In this document: positions 26,767 through 34,614 of the stretch, piece by piece | Position numbering within the stretch: the first letter of the stretch is position 1 | How the letters are laid out: every line of letters starts with the position of its first letter | Origin: Candidatus Firestoneibacteriota bacterium | GTDB lineage: Bacteria > Oederibacteriota > D2-FULL-39-29 | DNA length: 47,327 nt | Assembly: GCA_903928075.1 (NCBI GenBank) | Contig: CAIYPD010000027.1 | Coordinates: forward strand, 1 to 47,327 | Reading direction: 5' to 3' | Notes under the pieces: generated by a model | Seen by the model: the letters and a program-made list of their open reading frames with translations, nothing else | What the model was told of the DNA's origin: nothing | The model's database searches: none | Translations under genes and position numbers: made by a program

Positions 26767-27424
26767 GATACTTATCGCGCCTTCGATACTCGCGGCCGAC
26801 TATTTGAACTTTGGGCGTGATATTAAAAAAGTCGAACAGGCCGGCGCGGATTTGCTCCATGTGGATGTTATGGACGGCTGTTTTGTTCCCAATATTACCT
26901 TCGGTATGGGACTGGTTAAGAGTATCAGGAAAATTACCGCTATGCCGCTGGATGTTCACCTGATGATAGTGAAGCCGGAAAGATATATAGAGCGCTTTGC
27001 GGAGGCGGGGGCGGATTATATTACCATACACTACGAGGCTTCCGGAAATCTCAGGAAGGACCTGGAGACGATAAGAAAGAAGAAAGCGAAGCCGGGGATT
27101 TCCATAAATCCGGATACGCCGGTAAAGAAGATCAAAGAAGCTCTGGAACTGGTTGATCTGGTTCTAGTAATGTCGGTCTTTCCCGGTTTTGGCGGGCAGG
27201 AATTTATTAAGAACTCTCTTGGCAGGATACAGGAACTTAGGAAGATGCTGGAAAGCCGGGGAGCGAAAGCAAAGATTGAGGTGGACGGCGGGATAAACGA
27301 AAAAACAGCGCCTTTAGTTATTGCTGCGGGAGCGGAAATATTGGTTGCGGGAGCGGCCGTTTTTAATTCAGGAAATTATAAAAAAGTTATAAAAAATCTT
27401 AGAGACAAGGAAGGGGGAAAATAA
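26759..27424 (+). CDS. rpe: Ribulose-phosphate 3-epimerase
   Basis: Pentose-phosphate enzyme of 221 residues interconverting ribulose 5-phosphate and xylulose 5-phosphate. Metal and catalytic motifs are LHVDVMDGCFVPNITFG, LDVHLMI and EVDGGINEKTA. The length is standard. The ATG at 26759 lies within the end of the PASTA gene, with GGAAG upstream; an upstream in-frame ATG at 26735 would add eight unlikely residues. yajC starts two bases after its stop. Confidence 0.94.
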   Translation: MNKILIAPSILAADYLNFGRDIKKVEQAGADLLHVDVMDGCFVPNITFGMGLVKSIRKITAMPLDVHLMIVKPERYIERFAEAGADYITIHYEASGNLRKDLETIRKKKAKPGISINPDTPVKKIKEALELVDLVLVMSVFPGFGGQEFIKNSLGRIQELRKMLESRGAKAKIEVDGGINEKTAPLVIAAGAEILVAGAAVFNSGNYKKVIKNLRDKEGGK

Positions 27425-27425
27425 C

Positions 27426-27797
27426 ATGAATAAATATTTTGATCTGGTAATTTCTATGGGAGGGTCGGCTCAGGGTGCGGCACCTTCGCAGGATGCAGGC
27501 GGCGGTATGATGATGACGATACTTATGCTGGGCGCTATGTTTGCAATAATGTATTTTGTGGTGCTTAGGCCGCAGATGAAGGAGCAAAAAAAACACCAGA
27601 CTATGTTAAAGGCGCTTAAGAAAGGCGACAAGGTCCTTACTACCGGCGGCATCTATGGCGTAGTTGTGGGTATCTCTGACGCAGAAAATAAAGTCGTTAT
27701 CCGGATTGATGAAAATGTGAAGGTTGAAGTGGCGAAAGCCTATGTTATAGGCGTGAAAAGCGATGCACCGGTTGAAGCTGTAGTTGAAAAAAAGTAA
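27426..27797 (+). CDS. yajC: Sec translocon accessory protein YajC
   Basis: Single-pass inner-membrane protein of 123 residues. One transmembrane helix spans about residues 34-54 (MMMTILMLGAMFAIMYFVVL), followed by the conserved LRPQMKEQKKHQTMLKALKKGDKVLTTGGIYG. YajC associates with SecDF and the SecYEG channel. Tight spacing between rpe and secD gives the usual yajC-secD-secF order. Confidence 0.93.
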   Translation: MNKYFDLVISMGGSAQGAAPSQDAGGGMMMTILMLGAMFAIMYFVVLRPQMKEQKKHQTMLKALKKGDKVLTTGGIYGVVVGISDAENKVVIRIDENVKVEVAKAYVIGVKSDAPVEAVVEKK

Positions 27798-27810
27798 GGG
27801 GGAGTAAATA

Positions 27811-29145
27811 ATGCATAAGAATAAATGGATAATAGGGCTAATATTAGTAGTGTTTCTTGGCTCCCTATATTCGATTTTCTTTGATCACGGTGAATTTATT
27901 AAGCCGTTTGACAGGGAAAACCCGAAGAAAAGGATAAAACTTGGTCTGGATTTGCAGGGGGGAATTCACCTGCTCTTGGAGGTGGATCAGGTCAAGCTGC
28001 CTAAAGGTATGGCCATCGCAGATGCAGTTGATAGAGCCGTCGAGATTATCCGCAACAGGGTGGATCAGCTCGGGGTTTCCGAGCCTTTTATTCAAAAAGA
28101 AGGCGAAAAATGGATTGTTGTTCAGCTCCCGGGCATTAAAGATCCCGAAGAAGCCAAAAAACTTATAGGTCAGACCGCACTTCTTGAGTTTAAACTCCTG
28201 GATGAGGGCGGTGATATCGAAAAAGCAATTGAAGGAAAAATCCCTGCCGGCGATATTCTGCTCTATGACAAGGAAAATAAACCCTATCTGGTAAAAAACG
28301 AACAGCTTATGACCGGTGAGTCTTTAGCCAATGCGCAGATGAAAATCGGGGGCGGGTTTGGCAACGAACCTTATGTCTCCATTGATTTTACACCGGAGGG
28401 CGGCAAGAAATTTGCACAATTTACCGGGGCCAATATCGGTAAACGCCTCGCAATTATTCTTGATAACAAAATCTATTCGGCGCCGGTAATAAAAAGTAAA
28501 ATAAGCGGCGGTCATGGAATCATTGAAGGCAGTTTCGAGTTGAAAGAAGCTCAAAAGCTGGCCATTGTCCTTCGTTCTGGTTCCCTGCCTGCGCCTATTA
28601 ATATCATCAGTGAAAATGTTGTGGGACCCACGCTGGGAGCGGACTCAATAAGAAAAGGCCTTTACTCCGGTTTAATCGGCCTGGCCGCAGTTATGCTGGT
28701 AATGGGTTTTTATTATAAATATTCAGGTGTTATCGCGAATATCGGATTGTTATGCAATATTTTGTATCTGATGGGCGGTATGACTTTGATAGGGTCTACG
28801 CTAACCATGCCCGGAATTGCCGGCATTATTTTAACCATAGGCATGTCCGTGGATTCGAATGTTTTGATACTTGAGAGAATAAGAGAAGAAATGCGTTCAG
28901 GTAAAACAGTCAGGGCTTCTGTGGAAGCCGGATATAAGCGCGCCTTCTGGACTGTATGGGATTCCCATATCACCACTCTGATAACGGCAGTGATCCTGTT
29001 CATTTTCGGTACGGGTCCTATCAAAGGTTTTGCGGTGACTCTCAGTATGGGCTGCGCCATAAGTTTATTTACGGCAGTTGTGGTCACAAAAGTTATTTTT
29101 GACTGGAGATTGTCGCACGGCAATGTAGATTATTTAAGTATCTGA
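27811..29145 (+). CDS. secD: Protein translocase subunit SecD
   Basis: RND-family membrane protein of 444 residues that uses the proton-motive force to finish protein export. It has one N-terminal helix, a large periplasmic domain (about 30-265) with LGLDLQGGIHLLLEV as the D1 signature, then five membrane helices including MTLIGSTLTMPGIAGIILTI and SVDSNVLILERIREE with the conserved Asp and Arg of the proton path. The length is compact but complete. The start has GGGGGAG seven bases ahead. Confidence 0.95.
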   Translation: MHKNKWIIGLILVVFLGSLYSIFFDHGEFIKPFDRENPKKRIKLGLDLQGGIHLLLEVDQVKLPKGMAIADAVDRAVEIIRNRVDQLGVSEPFIQKEGEKWIVVQLPGIKDPEEAKKLIGQTALLEFKLLDEGGDIEKAIEGKIPAGDILLYDKENKPYLVKNEQLMTGESLANAQMKIGGGFGNEPYVSIDFTPEGGKKFAQFTGANIGKRLAIILDNKIYSAPVIKSKISGGHGIIEGSFELKEAQKLAIVLRSGSLPAPINIISENVVGPTLGADSIRKGLYSGLIGLAAVMLVMGFYYKYSGVIANIGLLCNILYLMGGMTLIGSTLTMPGIAGIILTIGMSVDSNVLILERIREEMRSGKTVRASVEAGYKRAFWTVWDSHITTLITAVILFIFGTGPIKGFAVTLSMGCAISLFTAVVVTKVIFDWRLSHGNVDYLSI

Positions 29146-29157
29146 CCCGGAGGAAAG

Positions 29158-30093
29158 ATGATTCAAATATTTAATAACCCAAATGTTAATTTTGTTAAGT
29201 TAAGATTTATTGCTTATTTTATTTCGGCTATTTTGGTCGGTTCCGGACTTTACGCCGTCCTGCAGCTATCCATGGGGAAGGGTAATGTCGGTATTGATTT
29301 TGCCGGTGGCAGCGTTGTTTCAATAAAATTCAAGAAGGAGCTGGATCCTGCAAAGATCAGAGAGGCTCTTGATAAAAACGGCTTTACGGAAACGGGAGTG
29401 CAGCAGATAGCGGATGCCCCGGGCGAACCTAAAGAAAAAGTGCTTCTTAGGATCAAAGCCTCAAATGTAAAAATTGGCGGGCTGAAAGAAGCGATTACAA
29501 AAGTATTTATCGAGGGATTTCCCGGAGAAGTATTTGAAATAGACAGAGTCGAGGATATGGGGCCAGTAGTCAGTAAAAAACTTAAAAGTCAGGCCTTTCT
29601 GGCAATTTTTTGGGCTATTCTGGCTCTAATGATTTATATATGGTTCCGGTTTGAGTTCCGGTTCGGGCTGGCGGCTGCCGTGGCCACGATCCATGATGTA
29701 CTGGCGGTAATAGGTATATTTTATTTTATGAACAAGGAATTTACCCTGCTTTTCGTAACCGCACTGCTGACACTTGCGGGCTATTCTCTGACTGATACGG
29801 TCGTTGTTTTTGACCGCATCAGAGAAAACTTAAAGTTACGCGTTAAAGACAATCTTGATACTATTATCAATGCAAGCGTAAACGAGGTTTTAAGCCGGAC
29901 TTTTATTGTATCGCTGACTGTTATGCTTGTAATAGTAGCGCTCTTTGTTTACGGCGGTGAAGTTATTCACGACTTCTCTTTTGCTCTTATATTAGGTGTA
30001 TTAGTCGGCACCTATTCATCCTGGTTTGTTGCCAGCCCTATCCTTATTGAGTGGCAGCATGCAATTTCAAGAAAGGCAGTTGTAAAGAAATAG
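29158..30093 (+). CDS. secF: Protein translocase subunit SecF
   Basis: Partner of SecD, 311 residues, with six predicted helices. The segment GIDFAGGSVVSIKF is the SecF counterpart of the SecD signature, and SLTDTVVVFDRIREN is the conserved helix-4 motif. It begins 12 bases after secD with a GGAGGAA ribosome-binding site and ends before a strong terminator, which closes the operon. Confidence 0.95.
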   Translation: MIQIFNNPNVNFVKLRFIAYFISAILVGSGLYAVLQLSMGKGNVGIDFAGGSVVSIKFKKELDPAKIREALDKNGFTETGVQQIADAPGEPKEKVLLRIKASNVKIGGLKEAITKVFIEGFPGEVFEIDRVEDMGPVVSKKLKSQAFLAIFWAILALMIYIWFRFEFRFGLAAAVATIHDVLAVIGIFYFMNKEFTLLFVTALLTLAGYSLTDTVVVFDRIRENLKLRVKDNLDTIINASVNEVLSRTFIVSLTVMLVIVALFVYGGEVIHDFSFALILGVLVGTYSSWFVASPILIEWQHAISRKAVVKK

Positions 30094-30116
30094 GCCTGTG
30101 GCGGCTTGTAATTATT

Positions 30117-30146
30117 CAGCCCGCTGATAAAAAGCGGGCTGTTTTT
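30117..30146 (+). terminator. Intrinsic terminator after secF
   Basis: CAGCCCGCT (30117-30125) and AGCGGGCTG (30133-30141) form a perfect 9-bp stem with a 7-base loop, followed by TTTTT. It lies 24 bases beyond the secF stop and only 16 bases before the RSH start, so some readthrough or a promoter inside this gap is needed for the next gene. Confidence 0.93.
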
Positions 30147-30162
30147 ACGCATCCCGGAAAAA

Positions 30163-31626
30163 ATGACCTACGAAGAATTAAAAACGCGAATATTAAAAGA
30201 CAAGCCCAAAGCTGATATTTTGCTTCTTGATAAATGTTATTTGCTGGCAGAGGAAATTCATTTCTCACAAAAGCGCTTATCCGGCGAACCCTATGTTGTA
30301 CACGCATTGGAAGTTGCTAATATTTTAGCCGGTCTCAAGATGGACTCTGCCACAATCTCAGCGGGTTTTCTGCACGATGCGCTGGAAGACTCCGCGCTTA
30401 CATTTGAAGAGCTTAAAGAAAAAGTAGGCGAAGAGGTAGCGACCCTTGTTGAAGGCGTAACCAAACTCACCTTTAAAGCCAACCCCGAAAAAGAAAGCAG
30501 GCAGGCCGACAATTTCCGTAAAATACTTTTAGCCATGTCGAAGGATATCCGTGTAATTGTTATTAAACTGGCCGACCGCCTGCATAATATGCGGACTCTG
30601 CAGTATCTGGCCGAAGATAAACGGAAAGAAAATGCCGAAGAGACTCTGCATATTTATGCCCCGCTGGCGCACCGCCTCGGGGTCGGGCGCATTAAGTGGG
30701 AACTGGAAGATCTTTCTATGAAATATCTTTATCCCCGCGAATACGAAGAAATCGGAGACAAGATAGCCGTAAAAAGAGCGCAAAGAGAAAAACTTGTGGA
30801 AGAGGCCAAAGCGCTTCTGGATTCAAAATTAAAAGAACAAAATATTAACGCTGCTATAGTCGGCCGCGCAAAGCATTTTTACAGTATTTTTCAGAAGATG
30901 AAACGCCTGAATAAGGATTTTGAAGAAATCTATGACATTTCGGCTCTCAGGATTGTAGTTTCGACGCTGGAAGAATGCTATACCATTCTCGGAATCATTC
31001 ACGCGATCTTTAAACCTATTCCCGGGCAGTTTGACGATTACATCGCCATGCCCAAAACAAACCGTTACCAGTCCCTGCATACCAATGTCTTTGGCCCTAA
31101 CGGTTTACCGCTGGAGATCCAGATCCGGACAAAAGAAATGAACGAAACCGCGGAGTTCGGGGTAGCTGCGCACTGGTATTACAAAGAGGGCGGGCAAAGA
31201 GATGTAAAATCCGAACATAAAATAGAATGGCTTCGGCATCTCATCGAGTGGATGACTGAAGTTAAAGATTCCAAAGAATTTATGGACCTGCTCAGAATGG
31301 ATTTATTCGGCGACGAGGTATTTGTTTTTACGCCCAAAGGCGATGTTTTTTCCCTGCCTCTGGGTGCCTCACCCGTGGATTTTGCCTATGCCGTCCATTC
31401 TTCACTCGGAGACAAGATAATGGGGGCTAAGATTAATAACAAAATGTCGCCTATCAGAGCAGAGCTTAAAACCGGGGACATAGTCGAAATTCTAACCTCT
31501 TCCGCCGCCAAACCTAATCCGGACTGGCTCAAATTTGTCCGCACCAATAAAGCCAAACAGAAAATCAGGCATTTTCTTAAATTGAAAGAGGAAGAGGAAG
31601 AAAAAAAAGGCCGCCGGGGCCCTTAA
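30163..31626 (+). CDS. Short RelA/SpoT homologue (HD, synthetase and TGS domains only)
   Basis: RSH enzyme of 487 residues that makes and degrades ppGpp. The hydrolase HD domain is intact (H47, H71-D72 and E75-D76 in FLHDALEDS). The synthetase domain spans about 230-345 with YDISALRIVV, YQSLHT and EIQIRT. In the synthetase loop the residues are Q289-F-D291-D292, close to the ExDD form of monofunctional RelA rather than the RxKD of bifunctional enzymes. A TGS domain covers about 383-447. The protein then stops after an acidic-basic tail, so the usual helical, zinc-finger and ACT regions (about 230 residues) are missing. The next gene begins about 60 bases later, so no hidden remainder exists. 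Confidence 0.88.
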   Translation: MTYEELKTRILKDKPKADILLLDKCYLLAEEIHFSQKRLSGEPYVVHALEVANILAGLKMDSATISAGFLHDALEDSALTFEELKEKVGEEVATLVEGVTKLTFKANPEKESRQADNFRKILLAMSKDIRVIVIKLADRLHNMRTLQYLAEDKRKENAEETLHIYAPLAHRLGVGRIKWELEDLSMKYLYPREYEEIGDKIAVKRAQREKLVEEAKALLDSKLKEQNINAAIVGRAKHFYSIFQKMKRLNKDFEEIYDISALRIVVSTLEECYTILGIIHAIFKPIPGQFDDYIAMPKTNRYQSLHTNVFGPNGLPLEIQIRTKEMNETAEFGVAAHWYYKEGGQRDVKSEHKIEWLRHLIEWMTEVKDSKEFMDLLRMDLFGDEVFVFTPKGDVFSLPLGASPVDFAYAVHSSLGDKIMGAKINNKMSPIRAELKTGDIVEILTSSAAKPNPDWLKFVRTNKAKQKIRHFLKLKEEEEEKKGRRGP

Positions 31627-31689
31627 ACTGTTTGTGATATTGCTCATAGTTGAAAACCGCAAATAGCGGTAAATTACAAAGAGGTGAAA

Positions 31690-32376
31690 ATGGCTGGAAA
31701 TGTGCTAAGCAGTATAAATTACGGTATCTATGTGGTCAGTTCCGTGAAAGACGGTAAATATAACGGGCAGATAGTTAATACTGTATTTCAGGTGTCCGCG
31801 GAGCCCCCCTGTGTGGCCGTTTGCCTTAATAAAAAAAATCTTACCCATGAGTACATAAGAGCCGCAAAAGTATTTTCCGTTTCGATACTGGAGAAGGAAG
31901 CCCCCATGCTCTATATAGGCAAGTTTGGTTTTAAGAGCGGCCGGGATATTGATAAATTTAAGGATACAAAAAACAAGACCGGGAAGACCGGGGCTCCTGT
32001 TGCGCTTGATTATGCACTGGGCTATTTTGAATGTGAAGTTATCTCGGAGACCGAGGCGCTGACGCATACCATATTCTTGGGTAAGGTGGTAGCGGAGGAA
32101 AAACTGGCGGAAGGTAAGGAAGCGCTGACTTATGAATATTACAGGCAGGTAAAGAAAGGTAAATCCCCCGCCACCGCTCCTACTTATGTTAAAGAAGAAC
32201 GGGTTTCTAATACTGTCGGGGAGATAAAAACAAAAGGGAATTATAAATGCACGGTCTGCGACTATATCTATGAACAGGGTAAGGACGGTAATTCTCTGCC
32301 CTTTTTAGAACTCGCTAAGGACTGGGTCTGCCCGGTCTGCAAGGCAGGTAAAGATAAATTTGTGAAGGAAAGCTGA
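31690..32376 (+). CDS. hrb: Flavin reductase-rubredoxin fusion (high molecular weight rubredoxin type)
   Basis: Fusion protein of 228 residues. The flavin-reductase-like FMN domain spans about 1-155 (INYGIYVVSS, SAEPPCVAVCLNK). A C-terminal rubredoxin domain (about 180-228) has the iron ligands in YKCTVCDY and WVCPVCKAG. In Moorella and relatives, Hrb passes electrons from NADH or rubredoxin reductase to A-type flavoproteins that remove oxygen or NO. ATG 31690 follows AGAGG; GTG 31684 is a possible start. The stop overlaps the next gene (TGATG). It opens the oxygen-defence block. Confidence 0.9.
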   Translation: MAGNVLSSINYGIYVVSSVKDGKYNGQIVNTVFQVSAEPPCVAVCLNKKNLTHEYIRAAKVFSVSILEKEAPMLYIGKFGFKSGRDIDKFKDTKNKTGKTGAPVALDYALGYFECEVISETEALTHTIFLGKVVAEEKLAEGKEALTYEYYRQVKKGKSPATAPTYVKEERVSNTVGEIKTKGNYKCTVCDYIYEQGKDGNSLPFLELAKDWVCPVCKAGKDKFVKES

Positions 32377-32963
32377 TGCTTGTGCTCGGTATTAACGGCA
32401 GCCCGCGTAAAGGCGGCAATACGGAAATCCTGCTTGATTGCGCGCTTGCTGGAGCAAAGAGAGCGGGCGCGGAGACCTTAAAGATTAATTTGGGCGAGTT
32501 GAATTTTTCCCCCTGCAAGTCCTGCGCCAAAGCAAAGAAGAACGGGGAGTGTATAGTAATAGATGATATGCAAAAAATATATTCCGCAGTTAAGAATGCG
32601 GACGGACTTATATTAGCCTCGCCGGTCTACTTCGGCAGTATTTCGGCGCAGACCAAGATGCTGATAGACCGGTTTCAATGTCACTGGGCCGCAGTATATC
32701 AGCATAAGACTTTGAAACAACAGGCGGAAAGACCCGGCTTTTTCCTTTGCGCAGAGGCCGGCAGTCAAAATAGCTTTTTTGAGAATTCGCGGTTTATAGT
32801 GAGAAACTTTTTTACAACTTTAAATATAAAGTATTTTGGCGGCCTGCTCTGTACGGGGCTGGAAGCCGCGGCGGAAGTTCTAAAAAGAAAAGAATGTCTT
32901 GAGAAAGCGGAACAGGAAGGATTTGATTTGGTTAGAGGATATAACGAAGTTCATAAAGTCTAA
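32376..32963 (+). CDS. Flavodoxin-fold NAD(P)H-dependent FMN oxidoreductase (Isf-like)
   Basis: Protein of 195 residues in the NADPH-dependent FMN reductase family. The N-terminal FMN loop is NGSPRKGGNTEIL, and ASPVYFGSISAQTKMLIDR is the second flavin-binding segment. Three cysteines near residues 47-59 (CKSCAKAKKNGEC) resemble the cluster region of iron-sulfur flavoproteins but lack a full four-cysteine set. It is coupled to hrb by a TGATG overlap and probably shares its redox chain. The last 30 codons run into repeat-rich DNA. Confidence 0.85.
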   Translation: MLVLGINGSPRKGGNTEILLDCALAGAKRAGAETLKINLGELNFSPCKSCAKAKKNGECIVIDDMQKIYSAVKNADGLILASPVYFGSISAQTKMLIDRFQCHWAAVYQHKTLKQQAERPGFFLCAEAGSQNSFFENSRFIVRNFFTTLNIKYFGGLLCTGLEAAAEVLKRKECLEKAEQEGFDLVRGYNEVHKV

Positions 32964-33014
32964 AAGGGCTGGAAGGTCAGGAAGGGCAGTAGGGTTTATA
33001 TGGTTTGTAAGCAA

Positions 33015-33072
33015 AGCTTTTCTCGAGAGGAAGGATATATAGATGTCAACTACCGTTGACATAGCGAGATAA
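33015..33072 (+). repeat. 58-bp palindrome-centred element, copy 1
   Basis: This sequence is identical at 34403-34460 and 42858-42915. Nested symmetry: TGTCAAC (33044-33050) pairs with GTTGACA, and an outer TCTCG pairs with CGAGA. It also holds a purine-rich AGAGGAAGG eight bases before ATG, giving a nine-codon frame MSTTVDIAR ending in TAA. Flanking GTTTGTAAGCAA is shared with copy 3. Confidence 0.93.
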
Positions 33073-33165
33073 AGTTTTTAAAGTTCATAAGGTCTAAAAG
33101 CTTTGTAGGATATTTAATTTTTTCGATTGTGAATCTGTGCCATCTGTTTTTTATCTGTGTCATCA

Positions 33166-33202
33166 GCCGCGATTTTAAGCGGCGTAAGGTCTAAAATCGT
33201 TA
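33166..33202 (+). repeat. Hairpin and GGTCTAAAATCGTT box (33.2-kb copy)
   Basis: GCCGC/GCGGC stem at 33166-33183 with a changed loop relative to 12030-12047, then the box at 33188-33202 and GGATATT. It is the 3' end of the dispersed module. Confidence 0.75.
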
Positions 33203-33271
33203 AAGGATATTGATTTAAGGGCAAAGCTTTAAACTTGTTCTCTTGTCGTCTTGTGCCTTATACCAAATGTA

Positions 33272-33328
33272 GTGTCAAACAGTAAATGAAAAAATGAAGA
33301 AATATTTGCAAGGAATTATGTTCTGCTC
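33272..33328. repeat. Dispersed repeat block starting GTGTCAAACAG (copy 2)
   Basis: Near copy of 12151-12207: same GTGTCAAACAG start, ATGAAAAAATGAAGAAA, TTTGCAAGGAA and TTCTGCT landmarks with scattered substitutions. It ends about 100 bases before the ferritin-like gene. Confidence 0.8.
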
Positions 33329-33430
33329 TAACTTTTTTAGTTTGTAAGTATTTTTATTTTATTACTCTATTTTAATTATTTAATCAGCAATTAGTAATTA
33401 GCAATCAGTAATTAAGGTTAAGGAGGATTA

Positions 33431-33913
33431 ATGGGTGTAAAATTTACCGGCAGAGATATAATTGAAATGGGTCTGCAGATAGAGAAGAACGGCAAGGCCT
33501 ATTATGAAGAGGTGCTCAAATGCGCAAAATCCCAAAAAGCAAAAGACATTTTCAGGCATCTGGGGGATGAAGAGAACGGGCATATTCATTTTTTTCAGAA
33601 ACTGTTGGGTAAAGCTGAGCAGGAAGAGATTGCGGAATCTTATCCCGGGGAATATCATGATTATATGGAACAGCTTTCGGCCCTGCATGTATTTACAAAA
33701 GAGGGGAAGGGAAAAGAAGTTGCCTGCAAGATTAAGACCGAGCAGGAAGCTTTGCAGACGGCCGTACTTTTTGAAAAAGACTCTATATTGTTTTACTACG
33801 AAATGAAGAATTTTTCCGGAGAAAAAGATAAAAAATTAATTGACGAGATAATAAAAGAAGAGCAGTCGCATCTTACGAAACTTACGGTCTTAGCCAAAAC
33901 TCTTGAAAAATAG
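33431..33913 (+). CDS. Ferritin-like diiron (rubrerythrin-family) protein
   Basis: Protein of 160 residues forming a four-helix ferritin-like domain without a rubredoxin tail. Metal-ligand carboxylates and histidines are visible in LQIEKNGKAYYEE, LGDEENGHIHFF, ALQTAVLFEKDSILFYYE and IIKEEQSHLTKL, the two ExxH-type pairs of COG1633. Such proteins reduce peroxide or store iron in anaerobes. AAGGAGGA lies at ideal distance from the ATG. It sits between repeats and the desulfoferrodoxin gene and belongs to the oxygen-defence block. Confidence 0.87.
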   Translation: MGVKFTGRDIIEMGLQIEKNGKAYYEEVLKCAKSQKAKDIFRHLGDEENGHIHFFQKLLGKAEQEEIAESYPGEYHDYMEQLSALHVFTKEGKGKEVACKIKTEQEALQTAVLFEKDSILFYYEMKNFSGEKDKKLIDEIIKEEQSHLTKLTVLAKTLEK

Positions 33914-33930
33914 CAGGTAAAGAATAATAA

Positions 33931-33950
33931 GCGGAGTAGCGAAATCCGCC
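33931..33950. repeat. Second copy of the 20-bp GCGAAGTAGCGAAATCCGCC repeat
   Basis: GCGGAGTAGCGAAATCCGCC differs at one base from 12239-12258, and the following ACGCTT is also shared. It lies in the 81-base gap before the desulfoferrodoxin gene. Confidence 0.65.
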
Positions 33951-33994
33951 TACGCTTGGTTATAGAAGGGATTTCATTTCCAAAGGAGGGCGTT

Positions 33995-34372
33995 ATGGGA
34001 GCAAAGAATAAAGAAGTGTATAAATGCGGGCTTTGCGGGAATGTCGTAGAGGTGCTTTTTGCCGGCGGCGGGGAACTGGTCTGCTGCGGTAAGCCGATGC
34101 TTTTACAGGTTGAAAACAGTGTCGAAGCTTCAAAGGAGAAACATGTGCCGGTCATTGAAAAAACGGCAGAGGGCTATAAGGTAAAAGTGGGTTCTGTCCC
34201 TCATCCTATGGAGGAAAAACATTTTATTGCGATGATTGAACTTACCGTGGACGGTAGGACTTTTCAGCGCTTGCTAAAACCCGGGGAGCTGCCTGAAGCG
34301 GTATTTTGCGTGAAAGGAACCGTCGCGACGGCGAAGGAATACTGTACGCTACACGGGCTATGGAAGACCTAA
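33995..34372 (+). CDS. dfx: Desulfoferrodoxin (superoxide reductase)
   Basis: Superoxide reductase of 125 residues with both iron centres. Centre I is the N-terminal desulforedoxin domain with C-x2-C in YKCGLCG and the CC pair in LVCCGKPM. Centre II ligands are visible as histidines in [17 protein letters not shown] and TLHGLW, plus the cysteine in KEYCT. It reduces superoxide to peroxide, which rubrerythrins can then remove. ATG 33995 follows AAGGAGGG; an upstream in-frame GTG at 33956 is rejected because it would translate the spacer repeat. It is likely co-transcribed with the genes on both sides. Confidence 0.95.
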   Translation: MGAKNKEVYKCGLCGNVVEVLFAGGGELVCCGKPMLLQVENSVEASKEKHVPVIEKTAEGYKVKVGSVPHPMEEKHFIAMIELTVDGRTFQRLLKPGELPEAVFCVKGTVATAKEYCTLHGLWKT

Positions 34373-34614
34373 ATTAAAAGTGTTTGTAAAGTTTTTAAGC
34401 AGAGCTTTTCTCGAGAGGAAGGATATATAGATGTCAACTACCGTTGACATAGCGAGATAAAGTTTCTAAGGTTTGTAATGTCTAAAATCGTTGTAAGATT
34501 TTTTTAATTAAAGCTGTCTTTCAAAATTTGAGCATCCGCCTGGGCTGAAGTGTCCACCTGCGGTGAGATCTTGCCAGGGGCGGAAAATCTTTTAAATAAG
34601 GGAGGAAACACAAA
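34373..34614. other. Repeat-bearing gap upstream of rubrerythrin
   Basis: This gap of 242 bases carries copy 2 of the 58-bp element, one box variant TGTCTAAAATCGTTG (34479-34493) and, near 34532-34588, a patch of short GC-rich phrases (ATCCGCC, GGGGCGGAA). The middle of the module seen at the other loci is missing here. No gene or clear promoter is visible. Confidence 0.7.
34403..34460 (+). repeat. 58-bp palindrome-centred element, copy 2
   Basis: Identical to 33015-33072 over all 58 bases, including the MSTTVDIAR frame (ATG 34431-34433, TAA 34458-34460). The 5' flank differs slightly (GTTTTTAAGCAG). It lies 155 bases upstream of the rubrerythrin start. Confidence 0.93.

Larger units (their letters stand above)
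32964..33430. other. Repeat-filled intergenic region upstream of the ferritin-like gene
   Basis: No gene is supported in this 467-base gap. It contains the fullest copy of the dispersed module: the 58-bp element (33015-33072), box 1 (33091-33105), a spacer with CATCTGTTTTTTATCTGTGT, the hairpin (33166-33183), and box 2 (33188-33202). The GTGTCAAACAG block at 33272-33328 follows, then the AGCAATTAGTAATTAGCAAT phrase before the next ribosome-binding site. Open frames across the 58-bp element on either strand are short and unlike real genes. Confidence 0.75.

Noticed and set aside
31600-31690. Frameshift hiding the rest of the RSH protein
   Set aside because: Only about 60 bases remain before the next gene and they do not encode RSH C-terminal motifs in any frame, so simple frameshift in this assembly is not supported.
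32880-33062. Open frame on the - strand starting MSTVVDIYISFLSRK inside the 58-bp element
   Set aside because: The palindrome puts an ATG on both strands. This frame runs backward into the flavoprotein gene and is not supported by family or ribosome-binding site. It is kept in mind as an alternative reading of the element.
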